From: DATIKM01 sp035477595
GTDB taxonomy: Bacteria > Armatimonadota > Chthonomonadetes > Chthonomonadales > CAJBBX01
Direction of reading: 5' to 3'
Length of the DNA: 9,107 bases
Assembly (NCBI GenBank): GCA_035477595.1
Contig: DATIKM010000048.1
Location: forward strand, 1-9,107
Shown here: positions 6,901 through 9,107 of the stretch, piece by piece
Position numbering within the stretch: position 1 is the first letter of the stretch
How the letters are laid out: each line of letters begins with the position of its first letter
Notes under the pieces: generated by a model
Databases searched by the model: none
What the model was told of the DNA's origin: nothing
The model's input: the letters and a program-made list of their open reading frames with translations, nothing else
Position numbers and translations under genes: made by a program

Positions 6901-8036
6901 AGATTCGAAGGTTCACACTCAAGAACTGGAAGAACTTCGTCCAGGCCGAAGCGGACATCCAAGACCGCTTGTTCCTGGTTGGGCCAAACGCATCGGGGAA
7001 GTCGAACTTCCTCGACGCGTTCCGATTTCTGCGGGACCTGGCGTCCACGGGTGGCGGGTTTCAGGAGGCGGTGTCTCTGCGCTCAGGCGTTTCCGCTATC
7101 CGGTGCTTGGCGGCACGCCGCTACCCGGACGTAGAGATCGCCATCACGCTCCGAAGTGACGACGGCCATACTACCTGGGAGTATGCACTCACCTTCTATC
7201 AGGACAATCGGCGGCGCGCACTCGTGCGCAAGGAAGGAGTACGTCGCAACGGCGATGTCGTTCTGGATCGGCCAGGGGACGCAGATGACGCGGACCCGCA
7301 GCAGTTGACGCAGACGCATCTCGAACAAGTAAACGTTAATAAGCGTTTCCGCGACCTGGCGACGTTCTTCGCTTCGATCCGCTACTTGCACATCGTGCCG
7401 CAGCTCGTCCGCGAGCCGGATCGCTCGGTCGGGCGAACCAACGATCCGTTTGGCGGCGACTTTCTGGAACAGGTGGCAAAGACGCAGGAACGCACTCGGA
7501 AGGCGCGTCTGCGACGGATTCAGGAGGCGCTGCGTGTAGCCGTGCCGCAACTTCAGGGGATCGAGCTCTCGCGCGATAGCCGTGGTACACCGCACCTGCG
7601 TGGTAAGCACCAGCACTGGCGCCCGCAGGGCGCGTGGCAGACGGAGGAGCAGTTCTCCGACGGCACCCTGCGCTTGATGGGACTGCTCTGGGTAGCGCTC
7701 GACAGGGAAGGCCCCTTGCTCCTCGAAGAGCCGGAGTTGTCATTGCACCCCGAGATCGTTCGTGTCCTTCCGCAGATGCTGGCGCGCGTGCAGCGACGCA
7801 CGGTCAGGCAAACATTCCTGAGCACGCATTCGCCGGAGTTGCTGCGCGACGAAGGGATTGGCCTCGACGAAGTATTGCTGCTCAAGCCGACGCCGGAGGG
7901 GACCGAAGTCTCGCCCGCCAGCTCGCACCGCGATATCCGCGATCTGCTCGAAGGCGGCTTGTCGCTGGCCGACGCCGTCATCCCTCGCACGAAACCCCAG
8001 GACGCGGCGCAGCTGACCATGTTCGGTGAAAGCTGA
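6897..8036 (+). CDS. AAA/ABC-type ATPase of the OLD/RecF-like group
   Basis: 379 aa, cytoplasmic. The N-terminus (M-K-I-R-R-F-T-L-K-N-W-K-N-F) is the usual opening strand of RecF/SMC-like ATPases. Walker A is G29-P-N-A-S-G-K35-S36. The ABC-signature region is F253-S-D-G256-T, Walker B is L-L-L-E277-E278-P-E-L-S-L-H-P, and the switch histidine lies in S309-T-H311-S-P-E-L-L. All catalytic elements appear present, so an active ATPase is expected. The protein has no fused TOPRIM domain, unlike OLD or GajA; the next gene supplies TOPRIM-like motifs, as in two-gene pairs such as PARIS (AriA/AriB) or RloA-type systems. The length fits single-domain members of the AAA_15/AAA_21 group. GTG is the start, overlapping the helicase stop by 4 nt. 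Base composition is locally lower than in the helicase (the 60 bases at 7321-7380 count 50% G+C against 68% at 6241-6300), hinting at a separate origin. The likely role is sensing or DNA binding that controls the TOPRIM partner; this is inferred from the pairing. Confidence 0.9.
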   Translation: MKIRRFTLKNWKNFVQAEADIQDRLFLVGPNASGKSNFLDAFRFLRDLASTGGGFQEAVSLRSGVSAIRCLAARRYPDVEIAITLRSDDGHTTWEYALTFYQDNRRRALVRKEGVRRNGDVVLDRPGDADDADPQQLTQTHLEQVNVNKRFRDLATFFASIRYLHIVPQLVREPDRSVGRTNDPFGGDFLEQVAKTQERTRKARLRRIQEALRVAVPQLQGIELSRDSRGTPHLRGKHQHWRPQGAWQTEEQFSDGTLRLMGLLWVALDREGPLLLEEPELSLHPEIVRVLPQMLARVQRRTVRQTFLSTHSPELLRDEGIGLDEVLLLKPTPEGTEVSPASSHRDIRDLLEGGLSLADAVIPRTKPQDAAQLTMFGES

Positions 8037-8037
8037 C

Positions 8038-8637
8038 ATGGGAGCGATCATTGCGGCGGCCGTCGAAGGGCCGACGGACGAAGCCGTGGCGAGCAAGCTC
8101 ATCACCCACGTGGGCGCAAACGCCGGTCCCGTTTATGGCAAGCAGGGCAAAGCGCATCTCAAGGATCGCGTGTCGGGTTACAACAACGCCGCTCGGCACG
8201 CGCCTTGGTTGATTCTGGTCGATCTCGATCATGACGCTGACTGTGCTGCGCCCTTGAGGCAGGCGTGGTTGGTGGAGCCGGCGCCGTTGCTGTGCTTCCG
8301 CGTTGTCGTACGCGCGGTCGAGGCCTGGCTACTGGCTGACGCCGAGGCGCTTTCCCGGTTTCTGGGCGTGGCGCAAAGCATGGTTCCCACCCAGCCGGAA
8401 ACGCTTGACGACCCGAAAGCCGCACTGGTCAAGCTGGCGCGTGCTTCACGTCGCAACGCAATACGCCACGACATGGTGCCGCGCGAGAGCAGCGGCCGCG
8501 CGGTCGGTCCGGCGTATTCCTCCCGGCTGATCGAGTACGTGGGCAACCACTGGCGACCGGCCGAGGCTGCGGAGCGGGCGGACAGCTTGGACCGAGCCAT
8601 CCGTTGCCTGCGTCGGCTGGCCCAGGTCGCCGCATGA
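8038..8637 (+). CDS. TOPRIM-motif protein, probable effector partner of the ATPase
   Basis: 199 aa. The N-terminal strand ends in V9-E10-G-P-T13-D14-E15, and a second strand gives L-V-D62-L-D64-H-D66. A glutamate followed by D-x-D-x-D is the hallmark of TOPRIM metal-binding sites found in OLD nucleases, topoisomerases and DUF4276/DUF4435-type defence proteins. Another conserved-looking segment is R88-V-V-V-R-A-V-E95-A-W-L-L-A-D101, reminiscent of DUF4276-like families. The C-terminal part is basic and polar (S-R-R-N-A-I-R). I cannot fix the Pfam family; RloB-like, DUF4276-like or a distinct group are all possible. Nuclease activity is a plausible inference. The ATG at 8038 sits 1 nt after the ATPase stop, with GGTGA (8025-8029) 8 nt upstream. 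A GTG at 8026 would add only four residues and overlaps that site. The stop overlaps the next start as ATGA. Confidence 0.85.
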   Translation: MGAIIAAAVEGPTDEAVASKLITHVGANAGPVYGKQGKAHLKDRVSGYNNAARHAPWLILVDLDHDADCAAPLRQAWLVEPAPLLCFRVVVRAVEAWLLADAEALSRFLGVAQSMVPTQPETLDDPKAALVKLARASRRNAIRHDMVPRESSGRAVGPAYSSRLIEYVGNHWRPAEAAERADSLDRAIRCLRRLAQVAA

Positions 8638-9107
8638 TCTCCAAGGGATGCAAGCGGCTGGCGGAGGTGGACTTCCCCATCGCCGAGGTGAGCCGGCACG
8701 CGGCGCGGGAGAAGTCCATCCGGCACGGGCACCCCAGCACGCTGCACCTGTGGTGGGCCCGGCGGCCGCTCGCGTCGAGCCGGGCTGTGCTGCTGGCGCT
8801 CTTGTGGCCGGACCCGTGCGATCTGCTCTGCACGGCGGCGTTCAAGGCGGAGGCGCGGGCGCGCCTGCCCGAGGTCGGGGGCTGCAATCCGGGCACGACG
8901 GACGAGCATCTGCGCCGAGCGCTCCTGCGCTTCATCGCGGACTTCGCGAACGGGGACCATGGCGCGCCCCACCTACCTCGACGTGAGCCGCGCGCTGGTG
9001 AGGGCCGCGCACGCGAGCGATGACGGCAGCCCCTACGAGCCACCGCTCGTGGTCGATCCGTTTGCGGGCGGCGGGTCGATCCCGCTCGAGGCGCTACGCG
9101 TGGGGTG
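8634..9107 (+). CDS. DUF1156-type adenine-specific DNA methylase, 5' part, with apparent frameshift
   Basis: Partial; the gene runs off the window. The first 110 codons match the DUF1156 N-terminus (COG1743 DNA methylases): E11-V-D-F-P-I-A-E-V-S20, then E26-K-S-I-R-H-G-H-P-S-T-L-H-L-W-W-A-R-R-P45, then A70-F-K and I101-A-D-F-A-N106. The starting frame continues to a stop at 9021-9023 with no family resemblance. The family pattern resumes in the +1 frame from about 8968, reading P-T-Y-L-D-V-S-R-A-L-V-R-A-A-H and then V-V-D-P-F-A-G-G-G-S-I-P-L-E, the AdoMet-binding motif I, and this frame stays open to 9107. The break lies near 8958-8968 in a GCGCGCCCC run and is explained by loss of two bases or gain of one. 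Nearby, G107 stands where the family normally has Trp (A-N-W-D). Either the gene is damaged or the sequence has an error. The ATG overlaps the TOPRIM stop (ATGA). The expected product would be an N6-adenine methyltransferase modifying host DNA. Confidence 0.85.
8958..8970 (+). other. Frameshift position in the methylase gene
   Basis: Codons are in the start frame up to CAT (8958-8960), GGC and GCG (8964-8966). Family-like residues continue only if one base around 8967 is skipped, or if two bases were lost from an alternating GC run before CCC (8968-8970). Restoring two bases gives an added Arg and the expected residue spacing D-x4-P-T-Y-L. Confidence 0.75.

Noticed and set aside
8648..8986. 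Overlapping + strand reading frame of 112 codons
   Set aside because: It is in a different frame from both methylase segments and its Gly/Ala-rich translation has no family pattern.
3466..9107. Classification as DISARM
   Set aside because: A SNF2-type helicase and an adenine methylase recall class 1 DISARM, but no DrmA, DrmB or DrmC is visible and the methylase is of the DUF1156 type. The assignment is not supported within this window.

Overview
The window reads as part of the chromosome of a GC-rich bacterium. A 60-base stretch inside the helicase gene counts to about 68% G+C. Shine-Dalgarno sites, a twin-arginine export signal and tight stop/start overlaps fit a bacterium. I cannot name the phylum from the sequence. 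All convincing genes lie on the + strand. The long minus-strand reading frames are GC-rich shadows.

Left part (1-3267): two exported proteins of unknown process. The first (39-2087) has a Tat-type signal, a large unrecognised middle region and a C-terminal LamG/concanavalin-like domain. The second (2325-3206) is a membrane-anchored or secreted protein with two DUF5666-like beta domains joined by Gly/Pro/Ala-rich linkers. Between them lie two tandem 80-bp repeat units. A long perfect hairpin at 3232-3267 closes this part.

Right part (about 3398-9107, running off the window): a compact operon that looks like an anti-phage or DNA-modification locus. Its genes, in order, are a 1144-aa SNF2-type helicase with a C-terminal DUF3883 nuclease-like domain, an AAA/ABC-type ATPase of the OLD/RecF-like group, a small TOPRIM-motif protein, and the start of a DUF1156-type adenine-specific DNA methylase. 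Every junction is an overlap or a 1-nt gap (GTGA, then TGA-C-ATG, then ATGA), so the four genes are probably translationally coupled. The methylase reading frame breaks about 110 codons in and resumes in the next frame with a clear methyltransferase motif I.

How they may work together (inference): the methylase would mark self DNA. The helicase with its nuclease-like tail would act on unmodified DNA. The ATPase-TOPRIM pair resembles the two-gene sensor/effector pairs of OLD- and PARIS-like defence. Its coding sequence is locally less GC-rich than the helicase, which suggests a separate cassette captured inside a helicase-methylase system. Further components such as a large ATPase (DUF499 type) would be expected beyond position 9107 but are not visible here.
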